Both the position numbers and the translations under genes were made by a program. A stretch of 50,445 nt of DNA from Sporisorium sorghi (taxonomy: Eukaryota; Basidiomycota; Ustilaginomycetes; Ustilaginales; Ustilaginaceae). This document shows positions 38,499 to 48,486 of this stretch, one piece after another. The notes under the pieces were generated by a model, which worked only from the letters and a program-made list of their open reading frames with translations, did not search any database and had not been told where the DNA came from. Within the stretch, counting starts at the first letter, position 1. Every line of letters begins with the position of its first letter. The stretch is from contig JALCCG010000123.1 in assembly GCA_023212695.1 (NCBI GenBank), positions 9,621 through 60,065 of the forward strand. Direction: 5' to 3'.

Positions 38499-39666
38499 AT
38501 GGTCTCGTCGCGCTTCACCACCCTCCTCCTCGCCCTCGTGGCATCCCTCACGGTCCTTACTTTTTCCGTTTCAGCCCAGGAAACCTGCTCCGCCACCTCG
38601 AAATGCGGCGCCGCCGCGCCCTGCTGCTCGTCCTACGGCTACTGCGGCAGTACCACGACGCACTGCCTCGGCTCCTGCGACCCGGGCTCCTCCTACTCCC
38701 CCTCCTCCTGCAAACCCATGCCCAAGTGCAAGCCCCAGACCATCTCGTTCGAGAACAACGCCAAACCCTGGGTCTCCGCCGCCAACTACCGCGGCGACCC
38801 CAACCAAGCACCGTTTACGCTGGATGAGGGCGTCGCCGAGCCGTCCAAGTTGGGCACTAAGATGATTCTGACCAAGAGCGGCGATGCGCAGAAGGGCACG
38901 TTGCTGAGTACGACGCGGTACTGGTACTACGGCCAGGCGAGCGCGGTGATGCGCCACGGCAGCTGGGCGGGTGTCGTTAATACGTTTATTGGCATGTCGA
39001 GGTAAGTTGATTGCGGATACGTTGTTCGATGAGTGCAATTCGAGCCCACGGCTGACTGTTCTTCCGTCTGACTTTTGCTCTTGTTCCAACACATCCTCGC
39101 CCAACAGTACCAAAGATGAAATCGACTGGGAGTACACCACCTCCTCCGATCAGGACGTACAAACCAACTGGTACTGGTACGGCCAAGCGGAAGGCTGGAC
39201 GCACGGGTACAGTGTCCCTTTATCCGCGCTCGACACCATCAGCAAGCCGGCGCGCTTCAGCGTGCGCGACTTCCACACGTATACGATCGACTGGTCGCCC
39301 AACCGCCTGCGCTGGCTCATCGACGGCACGGTCGTGCGCACGCTCTACCGCAAGAATACTCTGAACAGCAAGGATGGGCTGTACCATTACCCGTCCTCGC
39401 CGATGCGTTTGCAGCTGAGCATCTGGGGCGCCGGCGACGGCACTTTCCCCAACGGAACCGTCGAGTGGGCCGGCGGGCTGATTGATTGGTCGAAGGCGAG
39501 CAATGGGAGGTTTGTCAATATGGTGAAGAGCGTGACGATCAGCTGTAACGATCCGGATGATGTCAAGGACGGAAGGCCGAACTATGCGTTCAGTGCCAAG
39601 CAGCTCAATCCGTTGAATGGTCAGCCGAAGGTGATTGCGACTAGCAGGTCTAGCATCATGTCGTAG
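38499..39666 (+). CDS. CRH-family cell-wall transglycosylase (GH16) with a CBM18 chitin-binding domain, two exons
   Basis: Exon 1 is 38499-39001 and exon 2 is 39108-39666; the 106 bp intron has GTAAGT and CTGAC and ends AACAG. The protein has 353 residues. A signal peptide (residues 1-26, ending SVSA) is followed by a Cys-rich CBM18 module (about 28-72; CGAAAPCCSSYGYCGSTTTH) and a GH16 domain. The active-site motif DEIDWE (171-176) is built across the splice and keeps both catalytic Glu (172 and 176). The family motifs YWYGQAEGW, FHTYTIDWSPNRLRWLIDG, MRLQLSIWGAGDG and WAGGLIDW are intact. CRH enzymes (yeast Crh1, Utr2/Crh2) link chitin to beta-1,6- and beta-1,3-glucan. The CBM18 fits the Utr2/Crh2 branch. 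Unlike those, this protein lacks a Ser/Thr-rich tail and a hydrophobic GPI signal, ending after RSSIMS, so it is probably soluble and secreted. Confidence 0.93.
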
Positions 39667-39855
39667 ACGTGCATGGCATCCACTTCACTTCGTCTTCATC
39701 TCAACCCACTTTCTCATACACTCTTCTCATTGCTACGGGCTTCATCGCAATCCATCTCACCCCTTACCCATCACACAATGGCCAGTCTGTAGAGAATCTT
39801 GTCACCTTGATGTTGAGAAGTTCAAATGAAGAGTGTCAAGACTGAAGTCCGCACC

Positions 39856-42800
39856 CTACTTGCGGTCTGCACCCTGCTGCTGAGGCGCACTTGATGCTGA
39901 CAGACTAAACTTCTCCAAATGCGCCAACACATCGCCCAACCTCTGCAGCCTCACCTCCTCCGGCGTCTTTCCCGACCCGGACCCCGCCGCAGAACTCGAC
40001 ACTCCACCACTAGCCGGACTGCCACTCGACCCATTAATCAGCCCCGGCAAGTGCCCAAACAGATCCCTCCCAGCCCCCGGCGCCGTCGCAAACACATCGC
40101 CACCCATCCCGAACGGATTGCTCGCCGCCGCGCTCGCCGCAGTCGGCGTCGTCGGCGCCGGGCCCGCATCCAGATCCCTCACCTCCTTGGCATAATCCGC
40201 CCTCCTCAGCAAATACGGCCGCAGCAGCCGCTCGTCGATCTTGGCTAAATGCCCCTCGCGCATATACGACTTGAGCACCGACGCCTGCACAATGAACAAA
40301 TTGCCCAGTTGGCGCAGCATGTCGAAGCGCTCCGACAGCACGCCGATGCCAAACGTCCCAATAGCGTCCTGGTACAGCGCCAGGTCTTTCGTCAGCATGA
40401 TGCCACCCGCAGCGCTCACGGTGTACTTGCGCAGGTGGTCGAGCAGCAAGCCATGGAAGGCAACGCCGATCTCAGTGAGGAACGTCTCGGCATTGCGCGA
40501 CAGGTGGCTGCGACGATGTTGCTCGTCATCGTCATCGTCGGCATCGCCCCCGGTCGGGTCAGCGTTCGCGTCTGTGTCTGTCCAGCTGACGCGCGCGCCG
40601 GCTCCGTCGCTGCCGTCCATCGACGCGCCTCCGCGAAGGGCACGGCTCAGCTTGGGGGACCCACGGACGTTGATGGTGCCGCTCGACGACGTGACCATGC
40701 GGCTCGACGAGAGGCTCAAGTTGGCCCGCGCAGCTTGTTGCACTTTTTCCAGCGCCTCCGAGCAAGCAACGCATGGCTCCGTGTTCTGACGTGCAAACGC
40801 AAGATCATCGTTCTTGGGCGTAAAGTCGTTCTTCTTCTGCGTCGCCAGCCGATTCGAGAGGAAGCCGACGATGTTATCGGCGATCTTTTGCATCAATGCA
40901 TCGCACTTGCCTTCGACGCGAAGCAGGTTGTGGTTGTTGAAGATCATCATCTCTCGACGCGACGTGACGCTGGTGCTGGCGAGCGGCAACAGCGCCGTGT
41001 TGACGTAGTGCTGCCACAGCGAGATGATGAGCTCGACGGAGCGAACCAGAGCCATGGCAGCTGATGGATCAGGCACCGTCGTTCCGCGAATGTCCTGAGC
41101 AGTCGCCGCGGCCAGAGCCGAGTCGAGAGCCGTCTCGACATACGTCTTGATGTAGGCCGAAGTGAGCACTCGCAGCAGCGCAAACGTCGCCTTTGGCACC
41201 TCGGAGGGCGAGCTGAGATCTACGCATCTGCCGATCGACTCGGCATGCCAGCGCAGCATCCGTTCGGCAATGTCGAGCGACAGATCGCCGTCCGTGTCGT
41301 CGATTTCCTCCTCCAGGTGGGCGCCGCCTGCGATGTGGTGGCCGTCAACACTCGACTCAGCAGATGTAGGCATCGCATTGGTCGTGCCAGCGGAGAGGTT
41401 GTTGGTACTGGAAGCGTTGGCGTGGGTGCCTCGAACGCGATCCGCGAGGTTGGAAAGCTTGAAGAAGGACGTCTTGGAGGTCGATGTGGTCGAGCTGGCA
41501 GCTGTGCTCGCATGAGTTGCAGTCGAGCTTCCACCGAGACTTGAAGTCGAGGATGAGGCATCCGAAGTGGCTGAAATCTGGTTGCGCATGCGATTGAAAA
41601 TGGTGTTGCCTGCCGCCTTGTCCCTCTTGGCAGAAGCAGCTGTGCGGTGGAACGTGATAAACTTGGAGAGCAAGCCTGCATACAGATCGGCCAAGCTGCG
41701 CGACTCGCGGTCAATGTAGCGGATGCCTTCCATGTAGGGCACAAAGAGCTCCTCGACCGACTGATCCAGCATGGCAGCCAAGGGGCTCGCAGAGGCACCT
41801 GCCAGGTGACCTGCAGCAGCTACAGCGTCGTTGCCAAGCAACGTCAGCGAGCCGGATCCATCACCCTGAACGCCCGTGCCACCATTTGCGCCGTCGCTAC
41901 CTGTCGAATGCGAAGGACCGACGATGCCAGCACCTCGGTAGTCGTAGAGCTTGAGATCATTGACCAGGCTCAAGGCGCTGGACCTGGCCATATGCAGCGC
42001 TCGTAGGAAGGCGAGCTGAGAGGTGGTCGGTTGCGCAGTGGAAGCAGGGTTGAGCTCGAGCGCTGCTGTCTTTGAATCGATCGTGCCACCTGCACCAACA
42101 AAGCTGGGCGCGTTGATCTGCATGGCTTTGTCCATGATGACCTCGACAAAGCCCTGGACGGATTGCGCAAAGACTCGCTGCAAGAAGGTCTGCATGACGA
42201 CGAGTGGACTAGGGAAGACAGCCGAGATGATCTGTGCCTCGATTTCGACCGTTTGTCGGATTTCGTTGAAGAGCGCCGAGAGCGAGGGCTCGGACCGCGG
42301 CGGCGCATGGTCCGGGTCGGCCATGTACGTCCAGATCTGGCTCAGCTCGATGTTGCTTGCCTCTCCGACGCGATCCTTGGAGATGAAGAAGTCATGCTGG
42401 TTGACGTAAATCTGCACACAGCTTGCACCGCCGTTGAATCCCTGCAAGACCTTGGCGATGTGCGACATCATCTTGGGATCCGACCTGCGGTAGAACTTGT
42501 CGAAGAGCTTGAGCATGTCGCGCTCGAAGCGCTCGCAGTAGCGGTCGATAGAGTCACGCGTATGTTCACTGCCCGCAACATCAACTTCTCGGCTGATGGC
42601 GGCGAGACGACGTGCGATGACGGCCGTCTTCATCCTGCCTTCGCGACCTCCCTCTTTGCGTAAGCGTTCGAGCTTGGATGTGTCGCCGCGAGCAAACATG
42701 TAGTAGAATTCGATGAGGTCGTGTGCTTCGCTTGCACGGTTGCGCTGCTTGTCGATCGTTTCGAGCTGCTCTCCGATGCGGATGGCTGTCCTTCCCACTT

Positions 42801-43248
42801 CCGAAATGCGGTCCTCAAGGCTGGTGAAGGAGTTTCCGACCGCTACAAAGTTTTTGGAGAGCTCGTCGAGCTTCTTGGCGTAGGCCGACTCGGCCACATG
42901 CACTGATGAGGAGAGCTGTTGAGATTGTGCGTCGACTTGCGAGCGAATCTGAACGAGTTGGTCAAGCGCAGACTCAAAAGTGCGGATGAAGGGTCTAGGA
43001 TTGAAAGGACCCGGGTCTGCTTTAGAGCGCTGCACCAGCTTCGAGGTAAGCTGAGCGATGAAGTCGTTGGTGTCGAAGTCGTTTTGGAAAGTGTCGAGTG
43101 TGCAGAGTTCTGAGACAATGGCATCCTGATATGGCCGCACCGAAGATGACGTGGCGCGGTTGAGCGGAGCAGCTGAAGCGGGTGAGCCCAATGGTGGCCT
43201 CGACCTCGCTGGCCGAGGTTGCGGCGGAGTGACATTGTAGCCTGACAT
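39856..43248 (-). CDS. SEC10: Exocyst complex subunit SEC10
   Basis: The exocyst tethers secretory vesicles to the plasma membrane at sites of growth. The single exon gives 1130 residues from the ATG at 43248 (MSGYNVTPPQ); there is no better upstream ATG. The N terminus shows the Sec10 signature (LDTFQNDFDTNDFIAQLTSK) and the coiled coil LSKNFVAVGNSFTSLEDRIS. The next part, RASEAHDLIEFYYMFARGDT, KVLQGFNGGASCVQIYVNQH and DFFISKDRVGEASNIE, is strongly conserved in Sec10. The CATCHR helical rods fill the rest, with Ser/Thr-rich inserts at about 440-480 and 555-650 and an acidic insert near 890-915. There is no F-box, so it is Sec10 rather than the related recyclin Rcy1. It is longer than yeast Sec10 because of the inserts. 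It is divergent from RIX1. Confidence 0.95.
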   Translation of the reverse strand: MSGYNVTPPQPRPARSRPPLGSPASAAPLNRATSSSVRPYQDAIVSELCTLDTFQNDFDTNDFIAQLTSKLVQRSKADPGPFNPRPFIRTFESALDQLVQIRSQVDAQSQQLSSSVHVAESAYAKKLDELSKNFVAVGNSFTSLEDRISEVGRTAIRIGEQLETIDKQRNRASEAHDLIEFYYMFARGDTSKLERLRKEGGREGRMKTAVIARRLAAISREVDVAGSEHTRDSIDRYCERFERDMLKLFDKFYRRSDPKMMSHIAKVLQGFNGGASCVQIYVNQHDFFISKDRVGEASNIELSQIWTYMADPDHAPPRSEPSLSALFNEIRQTVEIEAQIISAVFPSPLVVMQTFLQRVFAQSVQGFVEVIMDKAMQINAPSFVGAGGTIDSKTAALELNPASTAQPTTSQLAFLRALHMARSSALSLVNDLKLYDYRGAGIVGPSHSTGSDGANGGTGVQGDGSGSLTLLGNDAVAAAGHLAGASASPLAAMLDQSVEELFVPYMEGIRYIDRESRSLADLYAGLLSKFITFHRTAASAKRDKAAGNTIFNRMRNQISATSDASSSTSSLGGSSTATHASTAASSTTSTSKTSFFKLSNLADRVRGTHANASSTNNLSAGTTNAMPTSAESSVDGHHIAGGAHLEEEIDDTDGDLSLDIAERMLRWHAESIGRCVDLSSPSEVPKATFALLRVLTSAYIKTYVETALDSALAAATAQDIRGTTVPDPSAAMALVRSVELIISLWQHYVNTALLPLASTSVTSRREMMIFNNHNLLRVEGKCDALMQKIADNIVGFLSNRLATQKKNDFTPKNDDLAFARQNTEPCVACSEALEKVQQAARANLSLSSSRMVTSSSGTINVRGSPKLSRALRGGASMDGSDGAGARVSWTDTDANADPTGGDADDDDDEQHRRSHLSRNAETFLTEIGVAFHGLLLDHLRKYTVSAAGGIMLTKDLALYQDAIGTFGIGVLSERFDMLRQLGNLFIVQASVLKSYMREGHLAKIDERLLRPYLLRRADYAKEVRDLDAGPAPTTPTAASAAASNPFGMGGDVFATAPGAGRDLFGHLPGLINGSSGSPASGGVSSSAAGSGSGKTPEEVRLQRLGDVLAHLEKFSLSASSAPQQQGADRK

Positions 43249-43771
43249 GATGGCGGCCACTTCGAGTTCTGCCTCTAGCAGACCTTATTGAGTTCGATGC
43301 CGTGCGTTGTCCGTGTGATAGGATTCAAGACCTTGCATGCGTCACAACCGCCATCATGAGGCGTACTTTGCCAGCGTGGCTCGAATCTCTTTGCCTATTC
43401 TGCCAAGGTATGTGCCTCGAATCGACCTTACCAGAGATGACCGCCGAGCGGAAATGATCGCATTGGAAGCGATCCGTTGCAAGCAGGATCCGTTGAGGGT
43501 GAAATGAGGAGATGGTGTGGTGGAGTCGATGGCGTCAAACGTAGACGTGTGAGGATGATGTCGAGAAGGCGCAATCGAGCGTCCGTGCGGCCAGCATGTG
43601 CCGCATCGCTCTAACATCTTAGAGCTCCGCGAAAATCCAATCTGCGGAAATCGGAAATGAAATTTTAACCGTTCGCGTAGAATCAAAAACGCTTTTTGCT
43701 CGAGCCAATTCTACGCTTGTCATCTTGCTCATCACCATCACCATCAACAATAATCGTCGAAACAGGTCTCA
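43249..43771. promoter_or_regulatory. Divergent promoter region of SEC10 and RIX1
   Basis: This is 523 bp between divergent starts. An AT-richer stretch lies at 43635-43690 (GAAATTTTAACC and AAAAACGCTTTTT), about 100 bp before the RIX1 start. No TATA box of good quality and no gene were found. Confidence 0.45.
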
Positions 43772-46735
43772 ATGTCGTATCCGAACACGGCTGCGGCCAC
43801 GGGCAGCTCGTACGGTCTGACTGCTATCGAGCTGCCAGCACCCGCACGCTCCGCATCTCGACTCGAGCTTCTGCTCAATCTTGTCTCCTCTTCTCCTTCC
43901 GATCCTGCACAGGCAGACAATGTCCTCGCCATCATCAGCCAGTCTGGTCTTCTTGCTCGCGTTCCGCAAGACGAAACTCAACACAAGCTTACCGTCCGCA
44001 TCAATGCGCTGATCTCGTCTCAGAATGAGCTGGGCTATCGACTGGCTCATCTCTGGATCCAGCAGGACCCTTCTGCTTGGAACGATCACCTCATCTCGAA
44101 CGCTTCCACTTGGGCTACCCAGATCATCAACCTCCTCTCGGCCCCCGAAAAGCTTCTGATGCAGCGCGAACACTCGGACCGTCTTCTCGCCTCCGCACTT
44201 CAATTCGCCGTAACGCAACTCTTCCCTGAGAACATCGCCGCAAAACCAGACTTCTACCGACAAGTCGTGCATCCCAACCTTTCCAAGTTTGCCGTCGGCT
44301 TGGCACAGCTGCTCGAAAAGATTGTCATGAGCCAAGAGCTGGAAGGCGCTGGTGCTTTTGCCAGCCATCTACACACCGTTTTGGTATTCCTCAACCGCCT
44401 CCTCCACGCCCATCCAGCACAGTTCAGGCCTGTTTCCTCGCGCATTCACGACTGCATCGCCTCTTTGCTGTATCGTGATGATGCGACGTCCACTCCCCAG
44501 CCTGTCTTTACTGCTGCAGCAGCCGTTCTCTCGTCTTTGCATCTGACGGGCGCCCTTGCTTCGAAAGGCAGCGAAGCCTCCGGTGGCTCTGCCCGCACCA
44601 CCCAGTCCCAACTCTGGCAAGCCACACTCGACAATCAGCTCCACCTTGTTACCGAAGCATGGCGTCATGCTACCTCGAGCTACCAGTCCGTCGATGCCCC
44701 TCAACCGGACAGCACAGCGCAGGAGGCTGCAGCTACAGAACACAAGCATCTCAGCTCGTACCCTCAAGACACTTTGGCAGCGACCAACTTGGCTCACGCG
44801 AGGATCGCACTGCTCCTTGGCAGTCGTCAGCGTCCCGGACTGATCAACTCTCACCTCCGTTCTGCCACCTCTCGTCCTGTGCCTATCGCCGTGGGCAAGC
44901 TCATCACGTTGGCTTTGGACATGCTCAGGCTCGACCTTACCAGCAAATTCAAACCCACCGCCGAAGCCAAGGTGTGCTCGTTGCAGGCAGCCCATCTCTC
45001 CACGCTGCACACGCGAGCGCTTGCACTCATTGCTCAGCTTGCCATCACTGCACCGACCGCTCTCCCGCTCGAGGCATCCCGAGTGCTGGGAGAGATCTGC
45101 CGCATCGTTGAAGCCGATGTCAGTGCTACTGCTTCAAGAACTGCGAGTGCCAGGGTCAAGTTGGCTGCGATGCGCACTTTGGCTGTGCTGGTCGGCAGAC
45201 AAGGGATTGCGCTCCCGCTTGATCCTGCTGGGCGAATCACGCTTCGTCTTGCACGTCTGGCAGTGTCTCAGGTAGCAAGAGCCGTTCTCCAGCCTAGGCA
45301 GGCTTCGTCGGCCGCAAACTCTGGGGGCGATGCACGCAAAGCGAAGAAGGCGCGTCTTTACGAATCTGACGACATGTTTGCCTCGAGCGGTTCGCTCAAG
45401 GACCACATCCACGCTCTGAGCGTCGAAGAGATCGCATCGACCCAAGCTGCTCTCCAGATCATCGTCGCAGTCTATCCTCTTTTTTCCACCGCTCTCAGCC
45501 CCGCCCATTACGACCAGATGCAGCTGTCGATCCAGACGGTGCTGGCGCTTGTCGAAGCACTTGCAGACTCGATCAGCACGCACTCGGCTACACTTCGCAG
45601 CAAGAGCGCCGGTTCCAGCGCACCGACCACTGTAGAGCTGCTGCAGGACGCCATGCAAGCGCTGGCGGATGTGTGTCTCGACTCGGCATCTAGCACGCTC
45701 GCCTTGGTGCTGCCTAGAGCTATGCCGGTGTTGAACAGGATCGCCAACGCGCCAGCCGGTGCTGGAAGTGCCAGCGTCCGAAGTGTGGCGGAACGTGCTC
45801 TGATGGCCGTGCATGCTAGCAGGAAGGGCAAGTTCGTTCCCGTTGCGAAGGGAGTTGGGTTCGGACCGCGGGCGTTGGACGATCTCGAAGCTGCACCTGA
45901 GGGAGCCAAGCTTGCGGGTGTTTCTGATGTCGGGCACGCGATTCCGACCACGACCGAGGCGTTTGGAGCCGGCATCATCGGTGCAACTACTGCTGTGCTC
46001 GGTGCGCTTGGCGAAAGTGCGGTCGAGGAGGGCGAGGCAGCTGCGCAGATGAGCAACGACGGCGCAGAGGCGAGGATGGACGTCGATGCGATCACGGCCG
46101 AATCGGCCGAGCTGTTCAACGCTACAGGATCGGATGCTGCTACTGCCACCGCACCTGCTATGCCTTCTTCTTCGACAGCGACCACGCTGGGTCTTGGTCT
46201 TGCCGCGTCGCCGCTCCGCTCGCCCGTGGAGAAACGCATCCTCTCGCCGGACCCGGTCAAGCCGTCCCACCGTCCGACGACGCCGCGCATCGGCAGCCCG
46301 TCGACTACGCACCTGCCTGCGCTCTCGCGCACGGGATCACCCAGCCTGGACGCCGCCAACGCCGGCGTGCTCCCCAGCCCGGGCAGGCTCGCTTCGTCGC
46401 GATCGAGCCCTGTCGCTGCTCCTGCGCCTGCAGTGGCGCCTGTCACAGACGCGGCTCTGACAGCGGCGGCTGAAGTCGTCGAAACGCCGGCGGTGGCCGA
46501 GGTCGTGCAGAGCATCATCGATGATGCCCCGGCAGAGCGGGTGGTTGAGACGGTTCAGGGTGTCGTTGAACCGGCTGGAGCGTCGACCGAGGTTGTGGAG
46601 AAGGAGGCGATGGCGCTGTTCAGAGGTGGTGAGGACGATGATGACGATGACGAGGAGATGCCGGAGATCGATATGGGTGATTCGGATGATGAGGAGGAGG
46701 AAGAGGTGCAGGTGGGTGGTGCGGAGCAGGCTTAG
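43772..46735 (+). CDS. RIX1: Pre-rRNA processing protein RIX1/PELP1 type
   Basis: Rix1 (with Ipi1 and Ipi3) acts with Rea1/Mdn1 in nucleolar and nucleoplasmic maturation of the 60S subunit. The single exon gives 987 residues. The N-terminal half is alpha-helical and repeats the Rix1 pattern: LTVRINALISSQNELGYRLA, WATQIINLLSAPEKLLM, and FYRQVVHPNLSKFAVGLAQL. Further helical repeats run to about residue 700. A basic patch (ARKAKKARLYESDD) lies near 520. The C-terminal quarter is Ala/Pro/Thr-rich and ends in an acidic stretch (DDDDDDEEMPEIDMGDSDDE) like the acidic tails of Rix1 and PELP1. The order of these parts fits the family. Assignment is by pattern and not by an alignment, so confidence is moderate to good. 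Confidence 0.8.
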   Translation: MSYPNTAAATGSSYGLTAIELPAPARSASRLELLLNLVSSSPSDPAQADNVLAIISQSGLLARVPQDETQHKLTVRINALISSQNELGYRLAHLWIQQDPSAWNDHLISNASTWATQIINLLSAPEKLLMQREHSDRLLASALQFAVTQLFPENIAAKPDFYRQVVHPNLSKFAVGLAQLLEKIVMSQELEGAGAFASHLHTVLVFLNRLLHAHPAQFRPVSSRIHDCIASLLYRDDATSTPQPVFTAAAAVLSSLHLTGALASKGSEASGGSARTTQSQLWQATLDNQLHLVTEAWRHATSSYQSVDAPQPDSTAQEAAATEHKHLSSYPQDTLAATNLAHARIALLLGSRQRPGLINSHLRSATSRPVPIAVGKLITLALDMLRLDLTSKFKPTAEAKVCSLQAAHLSTLHTRALALIAQLAITAPTALPLEASRVLGEICRIVEADVSATASRTASARVKLAAMRTLAVLVGRQGIALPLDPAGRITLRLARLAVSQVARAVLQPRQASSAANSGGDARKAKKARLYESDDMFASSGSLKDHIHALSVEEIASTQAALQIIVAVYPLFSTALSPAHYDQMQLSIQTVLALVEALADSISTHSATLRSKSAGSSAPTTVELLQDAMQALADVCLDSASSTLALVLPRAMPVLNRIANAPAGAGSASVRSVAERALMAVHASRKGKFVPVAKGVGFGPRALDDLEAAPEGAKLAGVSDVGHAIPTTTEAFGAGIIGATTAVLGALGESAVEEGEAAAQMSNDGAEARMDVDAITAESAELFNATGSDAATATAPAMPSSSTATTLGLGLAASPLRSPVEKRILSPDPVKPSHRPTTPRIGSPSTTHLPALSRTGSPSLDAANAGVLPSPGRLASSRSSPVAAPAPAVAPVTDAALTAAAEVVETPAVAEVVQSIIDDAPAERVVETVQGVVEPAGASTEVVEKEAMALFRGGEDDDDDDEEMPEIDMGDSDDEEEEEVQVGGAEQA

Positions 46736-47055
46736 CGTTGCAGCGTTTGAACGCCTGTCTTGATCGTGTAGCAACACCGAATGTTGAACGGCTGATCTAA
46801 GTTTGACCGAGCGTGTCGATTGCACTGTGCGGTGAAGGTTCTGCTGCGACGTGTGGATGTTCCGAGTCATTCCACATGAGCCGTTGCACCTCCTGGGATT
46901 ATGAGGTGATACTAATGGGCACGTCGTTGACTCGAGGCTCATCGACGGCTTCTGACCGACTTGATACAATCATCCCATCCTCTCTGACTACGATCTAGTG
47001 GAATCTTGATTGCATGCGGGCAAATCTACATTTTCAACAGCCAACGCTGTGCGCG
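46736..47055. terminator. Convergent 3' region between RIX1 and the J-protein gene
   Basis: 320 bp lie between facing stop codons. I see no gene. Several ATTG/TTGA-rich patches (46770-46800, 46995-47010) probably hold the 3' ends, but no canonical AATAAA stands out. Confidence 0.4.
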
Positions 47056-48099
47056 CTACTTGTTCTTCTTACCCTTCTTCGCCGCAGCCGCCCCCTTACC
47101 ATTCTGCTTCACCTCCTCCTCCTTCTCCTCCTCCAACTCATCCACCTCACCTAGCACATCCTCATGCTTGCCCGTAACCCTGTTCACCAGCGCGCCGACC
47201 AACCTTACCGGCCAAGTCTGATGAAACCCGCTGGGACGCGCGTCGTTTTCGTCGAGCACCACCCACTCGTTGGTAAACTTGTCGTACAGCGAGACCTCGC
47301 TCCCGTGGACGCGACATTCCACGATCGGTGCGCCGTCAGCTGCGGAAGCGGAGGGGCTGGCGAGCAGCGCGCGCGTTTGCTGCTCCTGCACATCCCAGTC
47401 GACGGTGCCTGCTTTGATGGCTGCGTGGGAGGGGAAGGCGGGGAGCGCGGGGAAGCCTGTGATCGGCACCCGGACTTTTTTGTCTGTCTGGGTGAGCTTG
47501 CTCGGCGCCGGGCCGGCCGGTGTGTCGAAGAGCACAGACGCGAGCAAGGCCTGGTAGCGCGGGCCCCACGCGACGAGGCGGGCGGACATCTTGAGCCGCT
47601 CGATCTTCCGCCTCTCCTGTCCGCTCGTCAGGCGCGAAACCCCCACTTCCACCGCCATGCTGAACAGCACAATGCCCACAACCACGCTGCCCAGCCCCGG
47701 CCTGTACCTTTCGTAAAAGTACCCGTTCTGGCGCCACTTGGGGAAACCGGATTTCAAAAAGTGGTCGTACCGATCCTTCCTGCCATCGCGTAGGATCTTG
47801 TACACGAGCCCGAGACGCTCGAAGCGCTGCTGCGCACCAGCGACGCCGAGGTTCTTGTCCGGGTGCAGCTCGAGCGACTTCTTGCGGTAGGCACGCTTGA
47901 TCTCCCCCAGGTTCGCGGTGCGTTTGACGTCGAGAACCGAGTAAAACGTCGAGCCTTTGCCTTCGGATTTCTCGAGGGCGGATTGCAGCTCGAAGATCTC
48001 GTGGTCGTCTTTGTCCCAGTGCGTGGCGGCGGAGGCGGTGAGGGTGAGGACGGCGAGCAGCAGCGCTGTCGCCATGAGGACGAAGCGAAGTGGCTTCAT
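47056..48099 (-). CDS. ER-membrane J-domain protein (Erj5-like)
   Basis: A single exon gives 347 residues from the ATG at 48099. A signal peptide or signal anchor covers residues 1-24 (FVLMATALLLAVLTLTASA). The J domain follows at about 50-116 (STFYSVLDVKRTANLGEIKR, then AYRKKSLELHPDKN), with the HPD triad at 79-81 that activates Hsp70 ATPase. The membrane segment at about 135-157 (GLGSVVVGIVLFSMAVEVGV) and the FLKSGFPKWRQNGYFYERYR block before it are the pattern of fungal Erj5. The J domain therefore faces the ER lumen, where it would work with BiP/Kar2, and the Lys-rich tail (KKGKKNK) is cytosolic. The frame above 48099 is unrelated basic sequence. The product is probably Erj5, but other ER J-proteins share the layout. 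Confidence 0.85.
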   Translation of the reverse strand: MKPLRFVLMATALLLAVLTLTASAATHWDKDDHEIFELQSALEKSEGKGSTFYSVLDVKRTANLGEIKRAYRKKSLELHPDKNLGVAGAQQRFERLGLVYKILRDGRKDRYDHFLKSGFPKWRQNGYFYERYRPGLGSVVVGIVLFSMAVEVGVSRLTSGQERRKIERLKMSARLVAWGPRYQALLASVLFDTPAGPAPSKLTQTDKKVRVPITGFPALPAFPSHAAIKAGTVDWDVQEQQTRALLASPSASAADGAPIVECRVHGSEVSLYDKFTNEWVVLDENDARPSGFHQTWPVRLVGALVNRVTGKHEDVLGEVDELEEEKEEEVKQNGKGAAAAKKGKKNK

Positions 48100-48486
48100 T
48101 GTGGAAGGTGTGTGAAGGGTGATGGGTGGACCGACGTTGGTGGAGAGGGAGGAAGAAGGAAGGAAGGTTGGAGGAGAGCAGTCAAATGACAAGTGCGTGT
48201 TGAGCGTTTCGTTGACGTGGCTCGTTCGCTGTCTTTTTTTTTTCCATTTCTTCTCGGCGCAAAAATCAGTTGGCGCAAATTGACACTCTAACAAGTCAAA
48301 AATCGGCGCAGAGCCTCATCTCGGTCTCACTCGTTCACACCTCTCTGTGATCATTTGATGGAAGAACACTTTCATATTCGGTCTCGATTAGGAGCAGCGC
48401 ATAGCCATATACAGGAAAAAGACAGGACGATATGGCCTTAGCAAGGTCAAGGCCCGCCACAATCCAGTTTGTCCGCAAAGCAACGC
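48100..48486. promoter_or_regulatory. Promoter of the J-protein gene and 3' end of the PEBP-like gene
   Basis: 387 bp separate two minus-strand genes. An 11-T run at about 48233-48243 and nearby AAAAATC-type DNA (48260-48305) lie 135-200 bp upstream of the J-protein start. No gene is recognised. Confidence 0.45.

Noticed and set aside
39856..43248. Recyclin (Rcy1) as an alternative to SEC10
   Set aside because: There is no N-terminal F-box, and the first 120 residues match Sec10.
45134..46518. Antisense frames of 392 and 336 codons within RIX1
   Set aside because: They are shadows of the codon bias in the sense strand, without domains or a plausible promoter.
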